Source of the DNA: Acrasis kona | Lineage: Eukaryota > Heterolobosea > Eutetramitea > Acrasida > Acrasidae | Assembly (NCBI GenBank): GCA_026419775.2 | Contig: JAOPGA020001408.1 | Location: 62,001 to 126,000, forward strand | Direction: 5' to 3' | DNA: 64,000 nucleotides | Shown: one piece after another, positions 20,847-31,219 of the stretch | How positions within the stretch are numbered: the first letter of the stretch is position 1 | Layout of the letters: the number at the start of each line of letters is the position of its first letter | Position numbers and translations under genes: made by a program | Notes under the pieces: generated by a model | The model's input: the letters and a program-made list of their open reading frames with translations, nothing else | Told to the model about the DNA's origin: nothing | Databases searched by the model: none

Positions 20847-23067
20847 ATGAAGAATGAGACATCCCAGTCCACGCTTATGGAGAACCAGAAGCGTAAGAGT
20901 ATTTGACATTAATTTCTAAAATTCTAGTCGCGGCCGAATGGATGCTGAGTATAGAACGAATAGGCAAAGAAGAGGAGGACACGGCTGTTACAAAGAAGAC
21001 AAGAAGAAAATCACAAAACGAACACGTCACCACAGCAAATGAACTTGGACATATATTAACAGAGAAGAAAGTACAAAAATGGAAGGTCTTGATCATGGAC
21101 CAATTCTGCTTTGATGTTTTGGGTCCTCTATTCAAGGAAGGAGATCTCAGATCAATGGGCGTCACACTTTTCATGAACATTGACCACAAAAGACAACCCA
21201 TACAAGACGCTCCTGCAATATATTTTGTAAAGCCCACCAAGGAGAATGTTGAAAAGATTTGCAAGGTTAGTATAAACATTCACAACGCGTCAATAATGAG
21301 TAGGATTGCGAAAATGATTTATACGAAAGTGCATACATCAACTTTTGTGGCAGCAACTACAAGAGAGAGTTACTAGATGAAATGGCCACGCTTCTGGTCA
21401 ACAGCGACAGCGCACATAAAATCAACAAAGTCTTCGACCAATATCTAAACTTCCATTGTGTAGAGAGAGATTTCTTTTCGTTAGGACTAGAGCGATCTCT
21501 ATTCCAACTTCATGATGAAACGCAGTCCGATGATGCCATCAAGGATCAATTAGATTCCATCGCAAGCGGAATATCAAGCGTAGCGTTAACCATGGGCGCC
21601 ACTCCATTACTAGCATTCGCAAGAGGATCAGGTCCAGCAGCAATGGTAGCAGAGAGAGTAGAGAAACGATTACGCGATGCACAAAAGAGCAAGATCACAA
21701 ATCACGCACATCACCAACAAGGTCTGAGCGACAAGAACAGAAGGCCCATTGCAATCATTGTAGATCGCAGCGTCGACTACAATGTGTGCCTACAACATCA
21801 ATGGAACTACAGACCCATGGTGCACGACATTTTCAACATGAAACTAAACAAGGTCAAAGTACCAGTCAAAGGAGAAGACGTGGAGTACAACATTGATTTC
21901 GAAGATGACATTTGGAACAAGAATGCAACGGAACAATTCAGCAGGATCAGCGTGACCATTCCAGAAGAACTCAACAAACTAAAGAGCGCAATGGACGAAT
22001 TCAACAAGAAGGCTGGACTCGATGCGAGTGATTTCGACGAAGCACAACAATCAAAAATGAACATTAACAAGGACATGATGCAACAAGTGTTCAAATTGAG
22101 CGAAGAACGCAAAAGAGTCAACATGCATTTCGACATTACCGTGGCCATATTAAAGGAAGTAAGAGCGCGCAAATTGGACGAATTCGTGAGCATCGAGGAG
22201 GGTCTCATCAAGGCAGAGAAATTCGATAAGCAGGTCCTGCTGAGCTTATTGGATGCAAACGAGAATGAAAAGGGAACATTAGAGGACAAGATTAGATTGT
22301 TGTTGATTTGTTACCTTTGTCAATTACAAAAGAGCGATTGGAACAAGATTGAGTTGGAACCATACGAGGCACAATTAGCACAGGCCAGACACGTATTGAG
22401 CAATCCAGTCCCAGCCACCACCACCGATAACGAACAATCAACGAACAACAATGATCAAGCCGTTCAGAAATTACCAGAATTGGAATTCTTGAGAAGGATG
22501 AATGCAATGCATACTTTGGCCAGTAGTGGAGCAGCTGGCATGCAGAGAGTATCGTCGAGCAACGCACTACCAACGCAATCATCCACCACCGGTAGCTTTG
22601 CTAATTTGGCCATGAGCTTTGGTGGATCGTTGATCGGAGAGATTGCTCAGGGAATTCAGAGCATCAACATTTTGAACGATCGAAATTTCCAATTACCACT
22701 CACGCGTATCGTCGATGCCATCGTCAACAATAGACCCAACAAGTTGATGGCATCCGAACAATTCGTCATCACCGATCCAAAAATGTTACCATCTCAATCT
22801 CAAGTCAGAGTGATGAAGAACGATAATAACGGAGCGCAGAGCGGAATTGGATCCGGCGGTTCTCATACGTTTAACGATGTGATTGTATTTGTGGTTGGTG
22901 GTGGAAATTACAAGGAGTATCAGAATTTGGGAGAATTCTTTTCTCAGCAACGTAGTAGGAGCGATGATCATTTTGGAACCAAGGGTCATCATTTTACATA
23001 TGGATGTACTGATGTTGTGACGGGTGAGGAATTTTTGCAACAGTTATATGCACTTGGTAAAAAATAA
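20847..23067 (+). CDS. SLY1: SLY1-like Sec1/Munc18 protein (SCFD1)
   Basis: Three exons (20847-20892, 20928-21265, 21304-23067), with introns of 35 and 38 nt, give 715 residues. Domain 1 is clear: KWKVLIMDQFCFDVLGPLF, MGVTLFMNID, DAPAIYFVKPTKEN, then YINFCGS and KVFDQYLNFHCVERDFFSL. Those segments match SLY1/SCFD1 better than Vps45, Vps33 or Munc18. Further on are NRRPIAIIVDRSVDYNVCLQH and WNYRPMVHDIF, typical of SM domain 2, and NDVIVFVVGGGNYKEYQNL near the end. SLY1 binds the Golgi/ER syntaxin Sed5 and drives SNARE assembly in ER-Golgi traffic. An insertion of about 60 residues rich in Asn/Gln/Ser near 360-420 makes it longer than the usual 640. The stop sits in AATAAA. The hairpin just upstream may affect its expression. 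Confidence 0.88.
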
Positions 23068-23124
23068 AGATTTGTTTTTTGTAATGCTTTTTTCTTTTAC
23101 AATTCAAAAATCGTTTGTACAATC

Positions 23125-25108
23125 ATGACAGATAATTATGATGAGGATTCGGTGAGCCTGATTGATTTGAGAACTGTGGGAGGTACTCCTGAGGAACAAG
23201 AGTGAGCTTTTTTGATTGGATTGGGTTGGTATTAACTTTTAGGGCTGAATTTGAAAACATTTTCAAGGTGCAAAATTCATTGCCACTTATTACCTCAAAA
23301 GCATTCTGTGGAGAACTACGAACTTCTCATATAAGATCAGTTTATTGGAAGGTGTTTTTTGGACTATGCTCCTCTGCTGATTGGTCTTCAATCCAATCCT
23401 CTAGAAGTAGATATGATGTGCTTATAGAAAAACATACCATTGACCCTCATAAGCTTGAAGCTCAGGACGTCAATGTTTTCAACCCCCTTAGTCAAAATAC
23501 CTCGGTAAACATTCACACTACTCAATTTGTAACCCAAAAACATTAGAACCCATGGACACAGTTTTTTCAAAATACCGAACTAAACAAGCTGATAACACAG
23601 GATCTTGAAAGACTATATCCTGAGCATGCATTCTTTAGAAAGGATGATGTTCAAGCGTACATGCAAAGAGTAACTATCGACTTGTGCTGACGTTAACAGT
23701 TAGATTTTGTTCGTTTGGGCAAGGGAGAATGAAGAGACCAGCTACAGACAAGGCATGCACGAGTTATTGGCACCCATCGTTCTTGTCTTGTACAGAGATG
23801 CGAGAGATGCAAGCTTAAACGCTACAAACGATGTGCAAAAGACATTATCTCTTTTGTTCGACAAGAAATACTTGGAGCATGACGCCTTCATGCTTTTCGA
23901 AAGACTAATGAAGAAGATGAAGGAGTTCTTTTTGATTGTCAACACCCCCAAGAAGGCAAAGAATGATCCCGAAGAGGATCCAACCGTCGTAAGTACCTTC
24001 CATTAACTTTGACTCCAACAATTGATAGAAAACACCAATTCATCAAATATGTCACCGTATTCAATCCCTACTGCTTAATTATCAAGATCCCGAACTATGC
24101 AAGCATTTGAAAGAATTAAACATTGAGCCTCAGATCTATGGATTGTAAGTAGTTTCAAAACATTATTCGACTCAACTATATAGGCGTTGGATTCGTCTAT
24201 TGTTCGGAAGAGAATTTCACATCGAGGATGCAATGGTGATTTGGGATGGAATCTTTGCTGACAGTGGAGCGTATGACGATGAAACCTTTAATTTGGATCT
24301 TGTGGAACACATTGCCATCAACATGTTAATTTACATTAGACAACAACGTAAGCGAAAAATGTTCAATTGCTCTTATTCGAATTAGTGCTCGTTGATGATT
24401 ACAGCCACGTGCTTCGCAGACTCATGAAATATCCACCCGTAGAAGATCCACACGTGTTTGTTGAAAGAGCGTTAGAGTCCAGAAAAAACCCATACAAAAA
24501 ATCAAACTCCACACCTGAACATACTACAACCAATTCTACATTAGAGAAGAAATTGGTTGTTTCGGAAAAGAAAACAACTCCTTCGGTTTTCCCACTCTCC
24601 AAAGCGTAATTGTCTTTTGTGTACTTTTAATCACCTTCGTAGATCATCATCCACTTTACATAACCATCACTCTGGAAGTGCGAGTGCTTTGTTCAGCTCT
24701 TTTAAGGATAACATAAAGGATGGCCTCAATAACATTGGAAATCACACACCATCCGTGAAGAAGATATCCAAGCCCAAGAAGACGGTGAACCACACACAGT
24801 TAGTTCAAGAAGCCGATAACAATTACATTGCCAAGGAATTAAAGATGGCTAAAGCATTAAATTCAATCATCTCTGAACTGACACCGATGGGTTATGAAAC
24901 TGAAAAATTCAATCCAGACACACTCTTGATGTCTATCGCACGATTGAAACTTGTTAGAGATGCTCTAGAATTTCAATTCGTATTTGAAGATGTTCTTGGT
25001 ACTCACTCAGTACCACCAACAAAGGAAGAAGAAGCACAACAACCAACTGCACAGACTGTGACAATAACAAACAGTGATGGAACACCAGCAAAGCATCCTC
25101 TACAATAA
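23125..25108 (+). CDS. TBC1D5-like Rab GTPase-activating protein
   Basis: Eight exons were placed (23125-23201, 23243-23504, 23547-23669, 23704-23988, 24029-24144, 24184-24347, 24386-24605, 24643-25108), giving 570 residues. All seven introns are 34-42 nt. The TBC domain covers about residues 40-355. The arginine finger lies in ITQDLER (IxxDxxR) and the glutamine finger in YRQGM. NPWTQFF, ARENEETSYRQGMHELLAP and GLRWIRLLFGREF match TBC1D5 closely. Human TBC1D5 acts on Rab7 with retromer and in autophagy; both catalytic fingers are kept, so this should be an active GAP. The 200-residue tail is Lys/Ser/Thr-rich, with a short helical region. This is the most intron-rich gene in the window. Confidence 0.9.
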
Positions 25109-25123
25109 AAAAATATTTATAAT

Positions 25124-26275
25124 TTAGTTCTTTTTCTTATTCTTCTTGTTGTTTCCTTTGCCACCTTTGTTTTGTTGTTGGTTTTGTTGTGGCTTCTTTT
25201 GTTGTTGTTGTTGTTGTTTTGGCTTTTGTTCGGCCTTTGGGGCTTCTACCTTTGCTGGTGTGTTCTCGGCACCATTCTTCTTGTTCTTCTTGTTTTTCTT
25301 ACCACCGGCTTGTGCTGGTGCTGGTGTCTCTTCTACCTTGGCGGCTGGTGTGGCAGCGGCTTTGGCAGCCTTAGCGGCCTTCTTTGATGGCTTTGGTTCT
25401 TCGACTGGTAGTGCTGCTGGTGTCTCTTCTTCGCTCTCTTCTTCCTCGTCACCGTGGTCGCAGTTCTCGTCGTGTACGTGACCATCCTCACCATCTTCGC
25501 TGTCAAGATCATCATCATCATCGCTTGGCTCTAGGAAAATGTTGACTGCGGTGGGTATGATAGTTTGTGTTAGCTCTCCAATGATATCTTCATCGATGCT
25601 TGTCTCCTCTTCGAAGAAACTGAAGAAGGATTGGCCTTCATCATCTAGATCAGCCTCGTCAGCAGAGCGCTTATCACCGACCTTGGGTTCTTCATCTTCA
25701 TTTTCTGGGAGTTCGACGGTCAACTTCTTGCCAGCCTTCCAGTTGATTCCTGATTGCTCGGTCTCAACGGATGGTGCCATGAATTCCTCATCGTCCTCAC
25801 CTGACTCTTCCAAGTCTTCCTCGGTCATTGGTTTGATTGTTACAGTCTTTGTCAACTCAGTGTTTGTGAAGAACTCGTTGCTCTTGAACTTGAAGGTAAC
25901 CTTGATGGTTGTGACGCCTTCTGCTGTGACTGACTCAGTTGAGCTGATATCAGTGCAGTGTGTGAAGACCTCCAAATCGCTTGGGCTCATGCAGTCAGCG
26001 ATAACATCGTTATCTGCAAGAATACGGACCCAGAATTGATCAATGCCTGAGGTGAACTCAGCACGTTGTTTGAGCTTCTCTTGGATCTTTGGGGCATATT
26101 TGGCCTTGATTTTTTGTTCTGCTTCTTCGACTTCGGCATCTTGCTCAGCCAACAAAACATCAACGTCTTCTTGAGCATCGGAGGCTTTTCCTAACAACTC
26201 CTCTTGTGATAGCTTAGGTTGTTTGACTTCTTGTTGTACTTTTGCCTTCTTTGCTGCTCCCTTGTTCCTTGCCAT
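25124..26275 (-). CDS. NAP/SET-family histone chaperone with Lys-rich tail
   Basis: This intronless gene encodes 383 residues. A basic start is followed by a long dimerisation helix (LAEQDAEVEEAEQKIKAKYA), then the NAP hallmark GIDQFWVRILADND and a beta domain (VTTIKVTFKFKSNEFFTNTE, LTKTVTIKP). SFFSFFEEE with an acidic stretch and DDDDDLDSEDGEDG follow. This is the SET/NAP1 fold, which binds H2A-H2B or H3-H4 and assists nucleosome assembly. After the acidic tail comes an unusual Ala/Lys/Pro-rich extension of about 110 residues ending in Gln-rich and KKNKKKN runs, resembling a linker-histone tail. That combination of acidic then strongly basic tails is not typical of NAP1. The stop is 15 nt from the convergent TBC1D5 stop. 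Hydrophobic antisense frames here are composition shadows. Confidence 0.85.
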   Translation of the reverse strand: MARNKGAAKKAKVQQEVKQPKLSQEELLGKASDAQEDVDVLLAEQDAEVEEAEQKIKAKYAPKIQEKLKQRAEFTSGIDQFWVRILADNDVIADCMSPSDLEVFTHCTDISSTESVTAEGVTTIKVTFKFKSNEFFTNTELTKTVTIKPMTEEDLEESGEDDEEFMAPSVETEQSGINWKAGKKLTVELPENEDEEPKVGDKRSADEADLDDEGQSFFSFFEEETSIDEDIIGELTQTIIPTAVNIFLEPSDDDDDLDSEDGEDGHVHDENCDHGDEEEESEEETPAALPVEEPKPSKKAAKAAKAAATPAAKVEETPAPAQAGGKKNKKNKKNGAENTPAKVEAPKAEQKPKQQQQQQKKPQQNQQQNKGGKGNNKKNKKKN

Positions 26276-26424
26276 TGTTCTTTGTTTTTTGAGACTGTGT
26301 TAATTGAATATTTAAAATGGTTCAATTTAACGTTGTGAAATCAACTCTCTCGTTGAATGTGAAATCAACTTGAATATCAATTCAAATTTCAATCAAGGTT
26401 CAATAAGATCAAACAAAATTTATT

Positions 26425-27833
26425 CTATGGTTGGTACAATAGAACATAATCGTCGATAACCTTCTGTACAGTTGCAAAACATTCATCAAACATGCTCTCC
26501 TCTACTCCATGCCTACCGTACCAATGCAGATATGCCTTACTCTCCATCATCACGTGCGCTCTACTTAAAATATGATTAAGTAAACTCACGATATAACTTC
26601 TGTTTGAGCATGTTGTTAGTGAGTTTGAGATTCTGTGACCAGGTAAAGCAGGAGCATGCGATACATCAAAAGTCAAATACTCCTCTTGATTGGGAGCATA
26701 CAATAGCCATTCGACAGGAGCAAAAGCTTTATTAAGCAAAGCCTTCTTCACAATACTGTAGTCATGGATTGTTTGAAATCCTCCCCTGACCATGATCTTT
26801 GTAGAGATGCTCTTGCAGGGAATATTATCCTCTAACATAAAGACAGGAATGTGCTTTGCAAAATCATCAGCGATATACTGCCATGAAGAAAATTTTCCAG
26901 CACTGCTCTCCAAAATAGCATTCGTATTGATTTCTAAAAACTTTGTTTCAAATGAAGGGCACAAATTTCTTATGAATTTGAAACAGTCAAATTCAGACCA
27001 TACTCCTTTGTCACTTTATGTGATTAGATTATTTAATTAATAAACAACATACTTCTGTACAGGAAAAAATATGTTAGCCATGCAAGATGCAATGTATTTG
27101 TTAATGTCTGTAGTTGAATAGTGACTAGTTTGCAAAGTAGTGTGTCCAGCTTTAGTGGTAGCTCTGTTTATAGCTCTTAGTATGTCATCATTTTGAAACA
27201 TAAACACTGCATCACAAAAGCTTTGTATGTGAGATAAACTGAGTAAACAATTATAATGCTGCATTGGAGTATCTCCGTGGGCAAAAGGAGCCACGCAGAT
27301 TGAGATAATATACATGGTAGGATGCTTGTTTCTTATTTCTTCTATCAAGCGAGATCCAAGCCCTGAACCGGTGCCTCCGCTTAGAGAATGAATAACCACA
27401 CATGCTTTTGCATAATCACAGCTTTCTAGCTCTCTTTCAAGAAGCTCCATTGCATCTTGTAGGAGCATGTCTTTTCCGTATCCTTCAGGTGCACATCGAT
27501 CCGTCATACCCTTACTATTTCCGCTGAAGTTATATCCGAGAGCCCAGTTGTTTCCACAGCCACTTTGGGAAAATCTAACGTTGCTAATGTTATACAGCTC
27601 ATTGTTTTCTCCAATTATTCTTTGAATCACCTTTGGCTCGCTATCTATCATAATACACCTGGCGTATCCATTGCCATGAAATAGCCCACCCTGAAAACCA
27701 GAGTTCTTTTGTGATCTCCTAGTATTCGTTTAGATCATTTTAAAAGTTATACAAACTCTTTTCCAGCAATTTTCCAAAACTCATGACCGACTTGATTCCC
27801 ACATTGACCCACCTGAACAAAAATTAAGCTCAT
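26425..27833 (-). CDS. TUBD1: delta-tubulin
   Basis: Three exons (27757-27833, 27053-27718, 26425-27013) joined by 38- and 39-nt introns give 443 residues, the normal delta-tubulin length. The start MSLIFVQVGQCGNQVG matches tubulin strand 1; the nucleotide loop GGTGSG is near residue 138. The specific marks of the delta class are SGCGNNWALGYNF in place of the alpha/beta form, IDSEPKVI, SLSHIQSFCDAVFMFQND and the C-terminal KAYLHWYGRHGVEESMF. Delta-tubulin is needed for triplet microtubules of basal bodies and is retained mainly in organisms that build centrioles or flagella. Intron 1 needs a GTTTGT donor, slightly off the usual GTAAGT. The gene is divergent from NUP133 with 68 nt between start codons. 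The TAG stop is followed at once by AATAAA. Confidence 0.93.
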
Positions 27834-27901
27834 CCAATTTTGTTTTTGTAACGAACCCAACCAAAGGTTACACATTGCTGTTCAAGGACCTCATAGAGAG
27901 A

Positions 27902-30900
27902 ATGGTTCGTGTGCAAAGTTCAAGCGATATGAATTTGGATAGCCCAAGTACAAAGCGTAAAAGGTTATCGTATGACTCCGTAACGGAGGACTACCAAACA
28001 ATAGAGAAGATTGGTAGCGTATCACTATTCCCCTCATTAAATGGATCTCGTACAAAAGACCTACAGTCGTTCAAAATAGATAAGCATGGACTGGTTTCCA
28101 AGTCGTGTGGCAAAGATCTTCACATTTTCGATATTCGCTCTCCAAATAAAGTTTATCTTTTCGAGGCACCCTTATCAGACCTTGGCAAACCATTCATGAC
28201 GTCCATAATCAAACCACACGAAAACAGCAGCACTTTGAGCTTACTTGTAGTGGCGTCAAATGGTGTATATAGACATTGGGAGGACATTGAATACGAAGAT
28301 ACTTTTACTGAATCCGTCATTGCACTAGTTGACGATCAGGAAACCTATTTTGAATTTCTAGTTGAACACCCAACCGAAAGAGTAAGTACCTTCAATTCTT
28401 CCATTGTAACACTTTAAAAGGGTTTATTAATCGTGAGCACAAATAAGGGAAATCAAATAGAGTTATTAAGACACGCTGGTAATGAGTTACATTTATTTGG
28501 TCCCTTGAACACTCCAATCATTGATTACAGCGAAACAACAACGAACGAAACTTCATTGTTTTCGTGGTTGCCTTGGTTTAAGCGGAAAGTAGAAAAGAAG
28601 CACTTGACGTCAGATTACCTTGAAGAATACATGATCGCTGTACAATTTGTGGAGGACACAATCTACACCCTCACAAACATACACATTGTAGCATACTCTC
28701 TCAAGACAAAACAAGTCATACACGTTATACCCATATTGAGCAACATCAAGGAATTACTTGAACTAGGTGATGAGGTTGATGTGAACATTCTTGACCTGTC
28801 GTGTCCAATCAACGGAGAGCACTACATGGAAATACTTTTATCCTACCAAGACGTTAAGGTTTATAATGTTGTCCACTCACTAGAAGTCACCGAAGCACAT
28901 GAGATCAAACACAACGATCCCATCCTAATAGACAAGGCCACACAATTAGGCTACCAAGGAACATTATTCAGCACCAACGAAGAAACCATACAAGTACTTT
29001 TAAATAACGATCAGCTACATACCATAAGCAGAATCAATCCCAAACAAACACAACACACATTCGACACGCCAATCAAGTGCGCAAACATTACACACGATGA
29101 TCGCTTTTATCTAATCGACAATCAAGGGTCCACATTCCTGGTCATCAACACGAGCCAAAACAACCAACCCACCCACACCATCACTACCAGTCAAGAACCA
29201 ATTGCGCCCGATCGACAACACTTTTTCAGATCGCAAGCATCAGAGATCGTAACGCGTGCGAGGCTAGGTACATTCCACAATATTGACTACCATCCAGAAA
29301 GCATCACGTTAGCAAGTCGTTACATCATTGATCAAAAACCAAGTAATTCCTACCAATGGCTTTCCATTCAAGACATGCCCGAAGATGAAGAAAATCAACG
29401 AATCATTCAACTCGTCGATGATTTGGATCCAAAAGTACCGACGCTCATCACGCAAGAACTCCGAAAGAAGCAAAGAACGCACGCCAATCTACTCCAATCG
29501 TTGGTCCGCTGTGGAACGTTCGATCGATTGCCAACATTGAAACAATCACAAATCATCAGCGACGGCGAGCTCGTCAACTTTTGCATTCATTTGAGAGAAT
29601 TACAAAATCAATTCAAAACACAAACCAGAATCCATCCGACTCACTCCAAGGACCACAAATTATACAAATTAAAAATGAGAACATTGAACGCATCGCTCTT
29701 AAAAATCTGCGAAGCAAAGAGAGCAGAAGATATCATCAACACCGAGAACTTTTATTCCAAATCGAGTCTCGTTTATCAATTGTTCGATCACTTGCATGCA
29801 TTACAAGAATCACAATTAGAAGAGGAACGAAACGATCAATTCCATGGAGACGAAAGGGACGTGACCACTTTATTGTGTAATTTATTATACGTGACGTGCA
29901 TCAAGAGCGCACGAGAGTACCACGTGGATCTGAACGAATTCGATTCTGATCATTTCAAACCGATCAGCATCGATTTGCACGTGATGGATCTGATGGCGAA
30001 TCAAATTTCGATCGCTTGCAGCAATCCATCGCGACAACACTGCGACGACGACGCCACCGTTCAACAAATAAGCACCATGGTCGATTTCTTGTTGGAATTC
30101 CATCACGCGTCGCCCATCGTGTCGAACCAATTACTTTTACATTTGCACCATTTGAGTCCAGATCATGCCGTCGCATGTGCCGATCGACATTTTCGATTCG
30201 ATTCGCTGATCGACATGTTGGTGACGTGTCCATCTCCACACACCAAACAAGCACGAACGTTACAAAAACTAATCAACAAGTATTCCGGCCATCACGACGA
30301 TTCGTTCGTCATCAAGGTGTTCCAACGATACGTCGATCAAGGATGGGCCACCACATTGCTAACTCATCCCAAATGGAATCAACAATTTCCACATTTGATC
30401 AATCGAGTGATTCGTCACAAGGATCAATTAGCATGGATTCATGCGTCCAAACATTTACGAGACGATCACGATCGCTTCGATCGAGAATACATTTTGCAAA
30501 TGAAGAATTCTCTGATGAACATGGCACTGGGCACCAATCACCTGAGGGATCGCGTCGTTCGATTGAGCATGTTCAAATTGTCCAATTTGATTCAAGACGA
30601 TGACGAATCGTCGAATGTGGATCATACGTTATTGCTCAATACTTACAAGATGCAGAAATTATTGAGCACCAAGTATTCGTTGGATGCGTTCAGGAGCAGT
30701 TGGTTGGATCAATCGCCAGCGGCATCCAGCACCAATCAAACCATGTCGCAGAAACCATTGCTGCCCAATCAAATCATTGCATTGGTGCAACACGAAATCA
30801 ACGCGAATCAATTACAAGATTTGATCGACTATGCATCCGATAGTCAAGAAATGACGCAACAGTTACAAGCCATTCTATATTGTAGATTAGCATGTGCGAT

Positions 30901-31210
30901 GAGCATTTATGACGATTGGCACGACGAATTAGATTCGAACGATTTGGTTTGCATCTACAAGGCTGCGTTGGTTAGTAGTTTGGAATTGAGATTGGAAGAC
31001 GAACAAGGAGATGCATCGGACGATCAAATGGACGAGGAACATTTGGTACAAGTGTTGAAGAGGTCGGTGTTTTATCAATTGGCGAGGAGATTTATTGGCA
31101 GAAATAGCATGTTGAGCAGGGATGTGGTGGGTTTGTTGAACGAACCGGAGGCTTTGATCAAGTACTTGCCTGCTCTGATTGATTTGTTGGAGGCTGACAT
31201 GTTACAATAA
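27902..31210 (+). CDS. NUP133-like nuclear pore scaffold protein
   Basis: Two exons (27902-28381, 28421-31210; intron 39 nt) encode 1089 residues. The N-terminal half (about 40-460) is rich in beta-strand patterns, as in the Nup133 propeller, with HGLVSKSCGKDLHIFD and QVIHVIPIL-like blades. The C-terminal half is an alpha-helical solenoid. The segment around 500-570 (ELRKKQRTHANLLQSLVRCG, then ISDGELVNFCIHLRELQ) follows the Nup133 pattern of a helix pair before the HGE-type motif. Nup133 belongs to the Y-complex of the nuclear pore. The protein is unusually rich in His, Asp and Gln, and the codons of the 3' two thirds favour GATC/CAAT-like strings. The propeller call is less sure than the solenoid. 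The stop is inside AATAAA and is 9 nt from the convergent gene. Confidence 0.66.
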
Positions 31211-31219
31211 AAATATATT

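Noticed and set aside
25146-25521. Phe/Leu/Cys-rich antisense frames over the chaperone tail
   Set aside because: They come from the CTT/GTT repeats opposite the Lys/Gln-rich tail and lack a family or AATAAA context.
28382-28432. Two separate genes at the NUP133 locus
   Set aside because: The 39-nt GTAAGT..AAG intron joins the frames in phase, and the second part has only a GTG at its start.
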